Positions 1 to 7,667 of a DNA stretch of 64,000 bases are shown here, in pieces; position 1 is the first letter of the stretch, and the number at the start of each line of letters is the position of its first letter. The translations under genes were made by a program, and so were the position numbers. A model generated the notes under the pieces. The model had not been told where the DNA came from and did no database searches. It saw only the letters and a program-made list of their open reading frames with translations. This stretch comes from CAYSAQ01 sp964429235 (GTDB taxonomy: Bacteria > Margulisbacteria > Riflemargulisbacteria > GWF2-35-9 > DYQY01), in assembly GCA_964429235.1 (NCBI GenBank), contig CAYSAQ010000007.1:16324-80323 (forward strand), given 5' to 3'.

Positions 1-1158
1 AGAATGTGTAGTGCTAGCAGGATGAATAGCCAAGCTTTTTGCATCGCCAACATTTGCACAATGAGCAAAGATATCTAAGCCTTCAATAAATTTTGAGCCA
101 GCTTTTAATCCACCTTTAATTCCAAAAACAACCATTCCGCCAAAGCCTTTTTTGAAGTACTTTTTAGCAAGCTTATGGTCTTTGTCAGACTCCAGCCCTG
201 GATATTTTACCCAAGCAACCTTTGGATGCTTTTTAAGTACTTTCGCAACAGATAAAGCATTTTCACTATGTCGTTCTACTCTTAATGCTAGAGTTTCTAG
301 TCCTTGTAAGAATATCCATGCATTATCTGGAGAGATAGCTGCACCAAGATTCCTTAGCGGAACTAACCTCATTCTAAGAGCGAATGCTACAGGGTTTAGA
401 GGTCCAAGATCGTGAGCATATCTTAATCCATGATAGCTGTTATCTGGTTCGTTAAATAAGGTGAATTTTGGATCAGTCCAATCGAACTTACCAGAATCTA
501 CAACAACTCCACCAACACCAGCACCATGTCCGCCAATCCACTTTGTAAGTGAATGGATAACTATATCTGCACCATGTTCAATCGGTCTGAAAAGATAAGG
601 TGTAGTAAAAGTTGAATCTAGTGCAAACGGTAGATTATACTTGTGTGCCACATCTGCAATTGCTTGATAATCTATAACATCAAGAGCAGGGTTGCCGATA
701 GTTTCAGCATAAACCAGTCTAGTGTTCTCATTAATCTTTGCTTCAAAGTTTGCAGGATCACTTGGATCTACCAAATGTACCTTAATGCCATACTTTGGCA
801 AAATGTCATTGAACATTGTGTAAGTTCCACCATATAGATTGTTGGCGGCTACTACTTCGTTTCCTTGTTCACATACATTCAGAACAGTGTAATAAATAGC
901 AGATGTTCCCGATGCTAATGCTACCGCAGCAGCACCACCTTCTATCGCAGCAATTCTTTTTTCTAACACATCTTGAGTCGGGTTACCTAGTCTTGTGTAG
1001 ATGTTGCCCAATTCTTTTAATGCAAATAAATCTGAAGCCTGTTTTGTTGAGTCAAACTTATATGCAGATGTTCTATGCACAGGAACCTGAATAGAGTTGT
1101 TGCTTTCATCTTTTGCTCCGTGTAGTGCTAGTGTTTCTAATTTATAATCTTTTGTCAT
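1..1158 (-). CDS. metY: O-acetylhomoserine sulfhydrylase, 3' end cut off by window edge
   Basis: PLP-dependent Cys/Met-metabolism transsulfuration family. Residues 1-386 are visible and the C-terminus lies beyond the left edge (the family is usually about 425 residues). The N-terminus reads MTKDYKLETLALHGAKDES, and the PLP-lysine motif HSLTKWIGGHG is present. The family makes homocysteine (or methionine) from O-acetylhomoserine and sulfide in the cytoplasm. The ATG at 1158 is preceded by AGGAGG (1172-1167) with 8-nt spacing, which fixes the start. It is the last visible gene of the rrf2-cysK-metY operon, so Cys and Met sulfur assimilation would share one control. MetY is preferred over cystathionine gamma-synthase because of the N-terminal type and the cysK context. 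Confidence 0.9.
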   Translation of the reverse strand, partial: MTKDYKLETLALHGAKDESNNSIQVPVHRTSAYKFDSTKQASDLFALKELGNIYTRLGNPTQDVLEKRIAAIEGGAAAVALASGTSAIYYTVLNVCEQGNEVVAANNLYGGTYTMFNDILPKYGIKVHLVDPSDPANFEAKINENTRLVYAETIGNPALDVIDYQAIADVAHKYNLPFALDSTFTTPYLFRPIEHGADIVIHSLTKWIGGHGAGVGGVVVDSGKFDWTDPKFTLFNEPDNSYHGLRYAHDLGPLNPVAFALRMRLVPLRNLGAAISPDNAWIFLQGLETLALRVERHSENALSVAKVLKKHPKVAWVKYPGLESDKDHKLAKKYFKKGFGGMVVFGIKGGLKAGSKFIEGLDIFAHCANVGDAKSLAIHPASTTHS

Positions 1159-1230
1159 TTTTATTTCCTCCTATTTTTATGGCTCCATTAATCTCCGATA
1201 TGCCTGCCTAGTATGTAGGTCATTCAGAGG

Positions 1231-1279
1231 CTCCCTCGATGAGGGAGCTGTCCAGCACTTCTGTGCGGACTGAGGGAGC
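1231..1279 (+). repeat. Double-hairpin palindromic repeat, copy 1
   Basis: First hairpin CTCCCTCGATGAGGGAG, then CTGTCC, an inner stem-loop around CAGCACTTCTGTG, then GGACTGAGGGAG. It has the same architecture as the other dispersed repeats in this window (hairpin, TGTC-stem-GAC, G-rich tail). It lies between cysK and metY and ends one base before the cysK stop codon. Confidence 0.8.
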
Positions 1280-2203
1280 TTAACTCTCAAATAACCATGT
1301 GCTCAAGTATCTTTCACCAGAGTCACAAGTAATGCAGACAATTGTTTTCCCTTTGTTTTCTTTCCTCTTGGCTATTTCTATCGCTGCGTATAGTATCGCG
1401 CCAGAGGAGATTCCCATCAGGATTCCTTCTTCTTTTGCTGCCCTTTGTGCAGTTTTGCCAGCCTGCTCATCTGTAACCTTAAATACTTCATCAGCTAAGC
1501 TAACATCTAGGTTCTCGGGAATAAACCCAGCACCAATCCCTTGTATTTTGTGTGGACCAGGAGCACCTCCAGATATTACAGGAGAGCCTTCTGGTTCTAC
1601 AGCTACGGCAATTAGTGATGATTTCTTTTTCTTTAACGCATCAGAAACTCCAGTGAGCGTTCCACCAGTTCCAACACCAGCTACAAAGATATCAATCTTC
1701 CCATCGGTATCACGCCAGATTTCTTCTGCGGTTGTTTTTCTATGAACTTCAGGATTGGCAGGGTTGTTAAATTGTTGAGGCATAAAAGAACCAGGATTTT
1801 CTTTCTGTATCTCTGCTGCTTTATCAATAGCGCCCTTCATTCCTGCAGATCCAGGTGTAAGTACCAGCTCCGCACCGAGAGCTTTTAAAAGTTTTCTTCT
1901 TTCAATACTCATTGTATCAGGCATTGTTAGGATAATTCTATAGCCCTTAACTGCTGCTGCATAAGCAAGAGCAATACCAGTGTTTCCACTAGTAGGCTCG
2001 ACAATCAATCCACCAGTTTTAAGAGAACCATCAGCTTCAGCTGCTTCAATCATTGCTTTTCCAATTCTATCTTTTACACTTGCCATAGGGTTAAAGAACT
2101 CTAGTTTTGCATATACATTTGCACCAGCTCCCTCAGTAAGTTTATTAATCTTCACTAAAGGTGTGTTTCCTACTAAATCTAAAATATTATTTGCTACATT
2201 CAT
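1280..2203 (-). CDS. cysK: Cysteine synthase A (O-acetylserine sulfhydrylase)
   Basis: 307 residues, the normal CysK length. It converts O-acetylserine and sulfide to cysteine. Visible motifs are the PLP lysine in ASVKDR (about residue 44), the substrate loop TSGNTG (about 71), the phosphate-binding GVGTGGT and a C-terminal SSG. The ATG at 2203 has AGGAG at 2215-2211, 7 nt upstream. It lies directly downstream of the Rrf2 regulator on the same strand, with a repeat in the gap. CysK in Bacillus also acts as a partner of the Rrf2 protein CymR; the adjacency makes that worth considering here but does not show it. Confidence 0.95.
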   Translation of the reverse strand: MNVANNILDLVGNTPLVKINKLTEGAGANVYAKLEFFNPMASVKDRIGKAMIEAAEADGSLKTGGLIVEPTSGNTGIALAYAAAVKGYRIILTMPDTMSIERRKLLKALGAELVLTPGSAGMKGAIDKAAEIQKENPGSFMPQQFNNPANPEVHRKTTAEEIWRDTDGKIDIFVAGVGTGGTLTGVSDALKKKKSSLIAVAVEPEGSPVISGGAPGPHKIQGIGAGFIPENLDVSLADEVFKVTDEQAGKTAQRAAKEEGILMGISSGAILYAAIEIAKRKENKGKTIVCITCDSGERYLSTWLFES

Positions 2204-2227
2204 CTCAGGTCTCCTTTTCTTTATAGT

Positions 2228-2265
2228 CTCCCCTAATAGGGGAGATGTCCTTTAGGACAGAAGGG
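2228..2265 (+). repeat. Double-hairpin palindromic repeat, copy 2
   Basis: CTCCCCTAATAGGGGAG hairpin, then ATGTCC-TTTA-GGAC stem-loop, then AGAAGGG. It directly abuts the rrf2 stop codon (2266-2268 on the minus strand), inside the rrf2-cysK-metY operon. Confidence 0.8.
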
Positions 2266-2703
2266 TCAAATAAAGTACATTGCTTCTGGTTGTTTTTCTT
2301 TGTATTTTTTAACAAGTTCATCAAGCTTTTTGTTCTTTAAAAAATCATTCGACATAGTATTAAGCTCTACCCATAAGTCCCTAGTGGAACAAGTGTTGTT
2401 TATTTTGCAAGAATCAGGATTATCCACACAGGCTATTTCCCATAATTGTCCTTGTAAGCTTCTGAACAGCTCATACAGGCTTATATCCTTTGGATCTTTT
2501 ATAAGGCGATATCCTCCATTGTTGCCACGAGCCGACTGCAGAATATTCAGCGGCTTTAGTAGCGACACTATCTGCTCTAAGTATTTAACTGAAATATTTT
2601 CTTTAGTAGCAACTTCTTTTAGCGAAATACTACCTTTTTCAGGGTAAGCACCGAGATATGTTACAAACCTTAAACCGTATCTTAATTTTGTCGATATTTT
2701 CAT
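2266..2703 (-). CDS. Rrf2-family regulator with three cluster-type cysteines
   Basis: 145 residues. The N-terminal winged helix-turn-helix starts MKISTKLRYGLRFVTYL, with the recognition region ENISVKYLEQIVSLLK and the wing SARGNNGGYRL. Cys92, Cys99 and Cys105 sit where IscR and NsrR carry their Fe-S ligands, so cluster sensing is plausible; CymR-type members lack them. It heads the cysK-metY operon, so autoregulated control of sulfur metabolism is the likely job. A strong minus-strand promoter (2732-2760) precedes it. It could instead be a general Fe-S or redox sensor; the target is inferred only from neighbours. Confidence 0.88.
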   Translation of the reverse strand: MKISTKLRYGLRFVTYLGAYPEKGSISLKEVATKENISVKYLEQIVSLLKPLNILQSARGNNGGYRLIKDPKDISLYELFRSLQGQLWEIACVDNPDSCKINNTCSTRDLWVELNTMSNDFLKNKKLDELVKKYKEKQPEAMYFI

Positions 2704-2718
2704 TTCATACCATCCCTA

Positions 2719-2748
2719 TTGTTTTTGTATGATTATATGTGCTAGAAT
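2719..2748 (+). promoter_or_regulatory. Probable promoter of msrAB
   Basis: TTGTTT (2719-2724), an 18-nt spacer and TAGAAT (2743-2748), preceded by TGC as an extended -10. It is divergent from, and overlapping, the rrf2 promoter. Confidence 0.5.
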
Positions 2749-2760
2749 TTCCAAAGTCAA
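2732..2760 (-). promoter_or_regulatory. Sigma-70 promoter of the rrf2-cysK-metY operon
   Basis: On the minus strand, TTGACT (2760-2755), a 17-nt spacer, then TATAAT (2737-2732), ending 28 nt before the rrf2 ATG. It overlaps the plus-strand msrAB promoter, so Rrf2 bound here could affect both directions. Confidence 0.75.
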
Positions 2761-2808
2761 CAAAAAGTTTTCATAAATTCGGAAAACGCTGTTGGAAAGG
2801 AGGCTGCT

Positions 2809-3834
2809 ATGAAAAAGTTATTTGTATTAGCAATAGCAACAATAAATATATTAATAGGAGGTGCAGTTATGGGTAAAGAACAGTTAGCAACTTTTGCAGG
2901 TGGATGTTTCTGGTGTATGGAGCCACCTTTTAAACAATTAGAAGGAGTAATGGATGTTTTGCCTGGTTATATGGGTGGGCATGTAGTTAACCCTACTTAT
3001 GAAGAAGTATCTGCTGGGCGCACAGGACATTTGGAGGTAGTGCGTATTAAGTATGATGATACAAAAGTATCTTATGAAACATTGCTTGATACTTTCTGGC
3101 AGCAGATAGACCCAACAGATGAAGGAGGGCAGTTTGCTGATAGAGGATCGCAATATGAGACAGTTATTTTTTATCATGATAATGAACAGAAGGATTCAGC
3201 GAAGAAGTCTGTGAAAGCGCTTAATAAGTCTGGAAAGTTTAAGAAGAAAATAGCAACAGATATCATGAAAGCTGAAATCTTTTATAAGGCAGAGAATTAT
3301 CACATTGGTTATTATCTAAAGAACCCAGAAAGATATGATGCTTATAAAAAAGGATCAGGAAGAGCTGATTATATTAAGAAAACATGGCAGAAAGATGAGT
3401 ATAAAAAGCCATCAGAGAAAGAGCTAAAGAAGAAGCTTTCTTCATTGCAATATGATGTAACCCAACAATGTAGTACAGAGCCAGCATTTGGCAACGAGTT
3501 CTGGAACAATAAGGCAGAAGGGATCTATGTAGATATCGTTTCTGGTGAGCCATTATTTAGCTCTACCGCTAAGTTTGATTCTGGTACAGGTTGGCCAAGC
3601 TTCACCAAGCCTATTGCCGATGATAATGTTACAGAGCATACAGACACTCAATATGGAATGAAGAGGATAGAGGTTAAGAGTAGTCAAGCAGATACTCATC
3701 TTGGACATGTTTTTGATGATGGTCCGGGAGAAGATGGTTTGCGTTATTGCATCAATTCAGCTTCTCTAAGATTCATAGCAAAAGAAGATATGCTTAAAGA
3801 AGGTTATGGAGAGTATCTGTATTTGTTTGAGTAG
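2809..3834 (+). CDS. msrAB: Bifunctional peptide methionine sulfoxide reductase MsrA-MsrB, with signal peptide
   Basis: 341 residues. Residues 1-21 form a signal-peptide-like segment (MKKLFVLAIATINILIGGA). The MsrA domain follows with catalytic GGCFWC (Cys33/Cys36), then a C-terminal MsrB domain with TGWPSF and the catalytic RYCINSASLRF. It reduces S- and R-methionine sulfoxide in oxidised proteins. The zinc CxxC pairs of some MsrB proteins are absent. The start at 2809 has AAGGAGG upstream. A second AGGAGG (2856-2861) precedes an in-frame ATG at 2869 that would give a signal-less 321-residue form starting MGKEQLATFAGGCFWC. Dual export/cytoplasmic products are therefore possible. Confidence 0.95.
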   Translation: MKKLFVLAIATINILIGGAVMGKEQLATFAGGCFWCMEPPFKQLEGVMDVLPGYMGGHVVNPTYEEVSAGRTGHLEVVRIKYDDTKVSYETLLDTFWQQIDPTDEGGQFADRGSQYETVIFYHDNEQKDSAKKSVKALNKSGKFKKKIATDIMKAEIFYKAENYHIGYYLKNPERYDAYKKGSGRADYIKKTWQKDEYKKPSEKELKKKLSSLQYDVTQQCSTEPAFGNEFWNNKAEGIYVDIVSGEPLFSSTAKFDSGTGWPSFTKPIADDNVTEHTDTQYGMKRIEVKSSQADTHLGHVFDDGPGEDGLRYCINSASLRFIAKEDMLKEGYGEYLYLFE

Positions 3835-4713
3835 CTATTTGCTGCTTACTTTAAAAGGATCGCTATCTGACCCCCAGTAGACACTCATATGAGGGAATGG
3901 TATTTCTATACCAAACTTATCAAAAGCTACTTTTAGGCGTTTGCGATATTCTCTGCCAACACCCCATTGTTCGATAGGTTTAGTTTTGATGCGTGCTTTG
4001 ATTACCACAGCACTATCATCGAATTTATCTAAGCCAAAAACTTCTAGTGGTTCTACAATTTTATTTTTAAATTCAGGGTCTTTTTGTAGTTCTTCGCCAA
4101 CGTTTTTCATTATTTCCATTACGTTATCTACATCCTCTTTATAAGCTACTCCAACATCAAAAATCATGGCTGACCATTCATTTGTCATATTTGATAGTGA
4201 ATTAATCTTTCCGTTTTGGAAGATATGGACTATTCCAGATAAGTCACGAAGAATGATTGTTCGAAGACCTATTTTTTCTACTAGTCCACCTGTTCCATTG
4301 ATGATTGCGACATCACCAGTACGAATTTGATTTTCTAGTAAAATAAACATACCAGAAATCATGTCTCTTACTAGTTCTTGTGAGCCAAACCCAATAGCAA
4401 CACCAAAGATTCCAGCTCCAGCAATAAGTGGCCCTACATCTATCCCTGCTTTTCCTAAAACAAAAACAATTATCATAGCCCAAATCACTATATCGCCAAT
4501 GGCAACAATAATGCTGGCGAGAGTATCAATCCTTTTTGAAAACTCTGCTTTTTGCTTTTTGGAGATTCTTGCAGCATTTTTCATAACAAGTTTTTTTACA
4601 GTTTTTGATAATATGCGTATAACCTTAAACGATATTATTGATAGTACAATTAATAACAAAAATTGAGGTAGTATCTCAATAAGGATAGGTGTGATTTTGT
4701 CTAGTATTTCCAT
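3835..4713 (-). CDS. MscS-family mechanosensitive channel
   Basis: 292 residues from the ATG at 4713. A reading from a TTG at 4749 exists but adds a poorly supported 12-residue extension. Hydrophobic helices at about residues 8-28 and 60-85 are followed by the pore-lining helix with glycine/alanine-rich LIAGAGIFGVAIGFGSQELV, then the MscS beta domain (ENQIRTGDVAIINGTGG) and the mixed C-terminal domain. It releases osmolytes from the cytoplasm on hypo-osmotic shock. It is convergent with msrAB with no gap. No clear Shine-Dalgarno is visible. Confidence 0.92.
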   Translation of the reverse strand: MEILDKITPILIEILPQFLLLIVLSIISFKVIRILSKTVKKLVMKNAARISKKQKAEFSKRIDTLASIIVAIGDIVIWAMIIVFVLGKAGIDVGPLIAGAGIFGVAIGFGSQELVRDMISGMFILLENQIRTGDVAIINGTGGLVEKIGLRTIILRDLSGIVHIFQNGKINSLSNMTNEWSAMIFDVGVAYKEDVDNVMEIMKNVGEELQKDPEFKNKIVEPLEVFGLDKFDDSAVVIKARIKTKPIEQWGVGREYRKRLKVAFDKFGIEIPFPHMSVYWGSDSDPFKVSSK

Positions 4714-4808
4714 AATATTAAGACTACTTGCTTCTTGGTATTTGTGCAAGTTTTCTGGTGGTTAGTGAAATTGGTGAGAATTTTTTGAAATACTTACGAA
4801 GTATATAT

Positions 4809-5120
4809 ATGAATTATAAAGTTATTAGTATTTCTGATTCCATTAGTATAAAACAGCGCCTAGGAAGGTTTGTTTTAAAGCCATTATTTTCTAAGCATCA
4901 AAAGCGCTTATTAGAATTACAAGAAGAGAAAGAAATGCTTGAGCAAATGAAGAATCTAGTTCGGAGAGGATTGAATGTAGCTAAACATTTTAAGCGCATT
5001 ACCCCTGCTCAACATTCCTCAAGAATGAAACAACTTCAGCAGGACCCAATGTATTTTACAAAAGAGATTGATGCAGAGATAGAACTCATTAAAACTAAAC
5101 TAAAGAAGCTTGATAAATAA
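4809..5120 (+). CDS. Hypothetical basic coiled-coil protein
   Basis: 103 residues from the ATG at 4809. An in-frame upstream TTG at 4728 would overlap the mscS start region and gives an unlikely leader. Lys/Arg/Glu-rich, with predicted helices (KHQKRLLELQEEKEMLEQMKNL is heptad-like). No domain recognised and no strong Shine-Dalgarno. It reads the same way as the lipoprotein and yaeQ genes downstream but is separated from the lipoprotein gene by 45 nt. Confidence 0.55.
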   Translation: MNYKVISISDSISIKQRLGRFVLKPLFSKHQKRLLELQEEKEMLEQMKNLVRRGLNVAKHFKRITPAQHSSRMKQLQQDPMYFTKEIDAEIELIKTKLKKLDK

Positions 5121-5165
5121 ACCGAATTTGTAGTAGTCTGAAATAATAAAATAATGGAGGATATT

Positions 5166-5693
5166 ATGAAGAAATTATTATTTGTTAGTTTATTTATGTT
5201 GTTAATGAGCTTGTTTTTAGTTTCTTGCGATGATATTAAAGCACCGGTAATTAATGTAACTGGCCATAAGGTTAGAGAAATTACTATTAAGAAGATAGTT
5301 GTAGATTTCTTTGTAGATGTAGAGAACCCAAATCATGTTGGAGCTGATAATGTTTATTTAGAATATGCACTTGATATTAAGGGTCAAGAAATTATCGATA
5401 TGAAATCAATTCCATTTTCTGTGCCAGCGAACTCAACAAAGAAGAATGTGATTCCAGTTGAGTTGAGATATGACGATGTATTTAAATCAACATCTAAACT
5501 GATAGACCATGTGTCTGCGGGTAACAACACTGTTCCATATGGCTTGAGTGGTGCAGCAGTTGTTAATATTCTTGGGTTTGATTATAGGATACCGTTTGAG
5601 GCAGAAGGCGAACTTCCTTTGCCTGAAACAGACGAGATTTCTAATATTATATTAAGACAACTAGAGAAAATTAATATCCCAGTTTCTTTTTAA
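5166..5693 (+). CDS. LEA type-2 / WHy-domain lipoprotein
   Basis: 175 residues from the ATG at 5166, chosen because GGAGG at 5156-5160 precedes it and the peptide then begins with a clean signal (MKKLLFVSLFMLLMSLFLVSC). The lipobox LVSC gives lipidation at about Cys21. The rest is one WHy/LEA-2 immunoglobulin-like domain: strands around VDFFVDVENPNHVGADNVYLEYALDI, the conserved VENPN motif, then a SIPFSVPANST-type strand. Bacterial members are envelope proteins tied loosely to stress or desiccation; the ligand is unknown. The acidic DD after the lipid cysteine would mean inner-membrane retention under E. coli Lol rules. Confidence 0.78.
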   Translation: MKKLLFVSLFMLLMSLFLVSCDDIKAPVINVTGHKVREITIKKIVVDFFVDVENPNHVGADNVYLEYALDIKGQEIIDMKSIPFSVPANSTKKNVIPVELRYDDVFKSTSKLIDHVSAGNNTVPYGLSGAAVVNILGFDYRIPFEAEGELPLPETDEISNIILRQLEKINIPVSF

Positions 5694-5712
5694 GAAATGC
5701 TATGATGCCCTT

Positions 5713-6249
5713 ATGGCACTAAATTCTAGTATTCATAAAGTTAATTTACATATCTCAAATATGGATATCCATTATTATGAGCAACATCTATTAACCATAG
5801 CTAAGCATCCATCAGAAACAGATCAACGGTTGATGGTGCGTCTGTTAGTGTTTGCTTTATATGCAACCGAGAATCTTGAGTTTGTAGATAATATTAGCAA
5901 TCAAGATGAACCAGCTCTTTGTATAAAAGATATGACAGGTGCATTTGATTTATGGATAGAAGTTGGGATAGTTGATGAAAACAAAATCCGTAAAGCATGT
6001 CACAAGGCAAAAAAAGTAGTACTTATAACATATGGTTCAAAAGCAGACCATTGGTGGAAAAAGAATAGTAGAGACTTCGTTAAGAAAAACAATTTAGAGG
6101 TTATTAACTTACCTTACGATGCCACTAGTTTGTTGGCCAACATGGTTGATAAAAAGATCGAGATTACATGTCATATCGAGGATGGACACGTGCTTGTGGC
6201 AAGCGATGAAACCAACGTTGAAGTTGTTCCTGTTATTCTTCATAAATAG
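5713..6249 (+). CDS. yaeQ: YaeQ family protein
   Basis: 178 residues, the normal YaeQ length. Characteristic segments are HYYEQHLLTIAKHPSETDQRLMVRLLVFALYA near the start, LWIEVGIVDENKIRKACHKAKKV, and a C-terminal half with KADHWWKKN. YaeQ has a PD-(D/E)XK-like fold but its biochemical role is unclear. TATGAT at 5701-5706, preceded by TGC (extended -10), lies 6 nt before the ATG. No Shine-Dalgarno is present, so the transcript is probably leaderless. Confidence 0.85.
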   Translation: MALNSSIHKVNLHISNMDIHYYEQHLLTIAKHPSETDQRLMVRLLVFALYATENLEFVDNISNQDEPALCIKDMTGAFDLWIEVGIVDENKIRKACHKAKKVVLITYGSKADHWWKKNSRDFVKKNNLEVINLPYDATSLLANMVDKKIEITCHIEDGHVLVASDETNVEVVPVILHK

Positions 6250-6275
6250 TTAGCGAATATATTTGAAGGGATTAA

Positions 6276-6367
6276 TGGCGGAGAGTGAGAGATTCGAACT
6301 CTCGCGGCAGTAAAACCACCCTACAGATTTAGCAAACCCGCCCCTTCAGCCTCTTGGGTAACTCTCC
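6276..6367 (-). tRNA. tRNA-Ser (anticodon GCT)
   Basis: 92 nt with encoded CCA (complement of 6276-6278). Acceptor GGAGAGT pairs with ACTCTCC and the discriminator is G. The anticodon stem CGGGT/ATCTG (two G-U pairs) closes the loop TTGCTAA, giving anticodon GCT (AGC/AGU codons). A long variable arm typical of tRNA-Ser precedes the T-arm with GTTCGAATC. A minus-strand promoter lies about 15 nt upstream of the mature 5' end. Confidence 0.95.
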
Positions 6368-6389
6368 AAACCTTAAAATTGTAATGAAT

Positions 6390-6418
6390 ATTATATCTGG
6401 TAAAATGATAAGCGTCTA
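6390..6418 (-). promoter_or_regulatory. Probable tRNA-Ser promoter
   Basis: On the minus strand, TAGACG (6418-6413), 17 nt, TATAAT (6395-6390). The expected transcript start lies roughly 15 nt before the tRNA. Confidence 0.5.
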
Positions 6419-6494
6419 TAAGGGATAAATAACTGAAATTATTGGACTATCTCTTCCGATATATTATTAGAGAAAAGGAAGAGAGCCAAATTTC

Positions 6495-7667
6495 ATGAGG
6501 AATAAAATGATTTCGTTATCAATGATTAATAAAAATAGTTTGATTATGGAAAGAAAAGAAGACGCTGTTGTTGGGAAAGCTAAGTACAATATGTGGTATA
6601 GCTATAACGATGATTCCATATCTAATATCCCTCGTTTTTCAGAGCTAAGCAATGTCCTAAAAGACGGAGCACCTTACAGATATGAACACACAGAGTATAT
6701 GCTACAAAGCTTATATTTGTTGATGGGAGTAGAGGGTAAGTCAGAAAAAGAATGTTATGAGATGTTTGTTGCTGGTAGAGGTAATAATGACGAACAATAT
6801 ATGACTCCGGAGCAATTCACGACACTTAGCGAATTAGCAAAGGACGCCCTTTCAACTTCACAAGATTTTCGTTTTTTTGAACATATAGTTGCAACACATG
6901 ACATCGGTTGTATATATGGGGAATCAAGACATTTTATTAAGAGCGGTGAGATGAGTGTAGATATCTTCCCATCTTTAGGCTATAGCAAAGATTTTACAGA
7001 GCTAGCTAGGGTTGTTAACGGCAACCATTCATTATTTGGAGATGTCTTGTTGGGAGAGGGCACCCCCTCCTTTGCTATTGATGTTTATAATAAGTTAGAG
7101 ACCATCTCTAATCACTTAGATAAAGATTCTGACTATGCATGGAAACTATTATACCTACTTAATGTTTTAGATATCCATGGTGCATATATTGGATATATGA
7201 CAGACGAGAAACTAGAAGATATGAATCTCATGAAAGACATAGAGTCTTTAGAGAAATTAGACCATGACTGGATAGCTATGAGGGCAAAACTTTTTGATAT
7301 TAGTGATGATAGTCAATTTGTCCCTGCTTTTAAGGATGTGTATTTGCAATATGTCTTTAATAGAACAAAAGCAATGCCGGAGAAAGAAGCTATAGAGATG
7401 CATAATAAATTGGCGTTATTTAATGAGAAGTTAAAAAAAGAGCTTCCAGACCAGTATTCGTTTATTACATTTAAGTCAGGTAAGGACCATAATCTATCTG
7501 TTATGAGCATGTTCGTTGATAATGAACCAAATATCGAGTATTCGAAAGTGGAACAATTATCGGAGAGTGAAGATGGAACGACGGCGTTGTATAAAGGAAC
7601 ATTCTCAGGGTTTTCATTTACAATAACCAATGATGGCTATTTAGAAATAGACGATACCGTCTTTTAG
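6495..7667 (+). CDS. HD-superfamily phosphohydrolase-like protein, function unknown
   Basis: 390 residues. HD-type metal ligands appear in the right order: His65 (YEHTEYML), His135-Asp136 (ATHDIG), His178 (NGNHSLFG) and Asp226 (LLNVLDIHGA). This predicts a metal-dependent phosphohydrolase or nucleotidase-type fold of about residues 55-240. A C-terminal region of about 150 residues matches nothing I know. No GGDEF, response-regulator or RelA domain is attached, so a link to c-di-GMP or ppGpp cannot be claimed. AGGAAGAGAG lies about 10 nt before the ATG at 6495; an alternative ATG at 6507 has GAGG upstream. The 3' end overlaps convergent ribD by 4 nt. Confidence 0.75.
   Translation: MRNKMISLSMINKNSLIMERKEDAVVGKAKYNMWYSYNDDSISNIPRFSELSNVLKDGAPYRYEHTEYMLQSLYLLMGVEGKSEKECYEMFVAGRGNNDEQYMTPEQFTTLSELAKDALSTSQDFRFFEHIVATHDIGCIYGESRHFIKSGEMSVDIFPSLGYSKDFTELARVVNGNHSLFGDVLLGEGTPSFAIDVYNKLETISNHLDKDSDYAWKLLYLLNVLDIHGAYIGYMTDEKLEDMNLMKDIESLEKLDHDWIAMRAKLFDISDDSQFVPAFKDVYLQYVFNRTKAMPEKEAIEMHNKLALFNEKLKKELPDQYSFITFKSGKDHNLSVMSMFVDNEPNIEYSKVEQLSESEDGTTALYKGTFSGFSFTITNDGYLEIDDTVF

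Noticed and set aside
1299..2255. Plus-strand open frames opposite cysK
   Set aside because: They are frame shadows of a strongly conserved cysK; no start signals and low-complexity hydrophobic translations.
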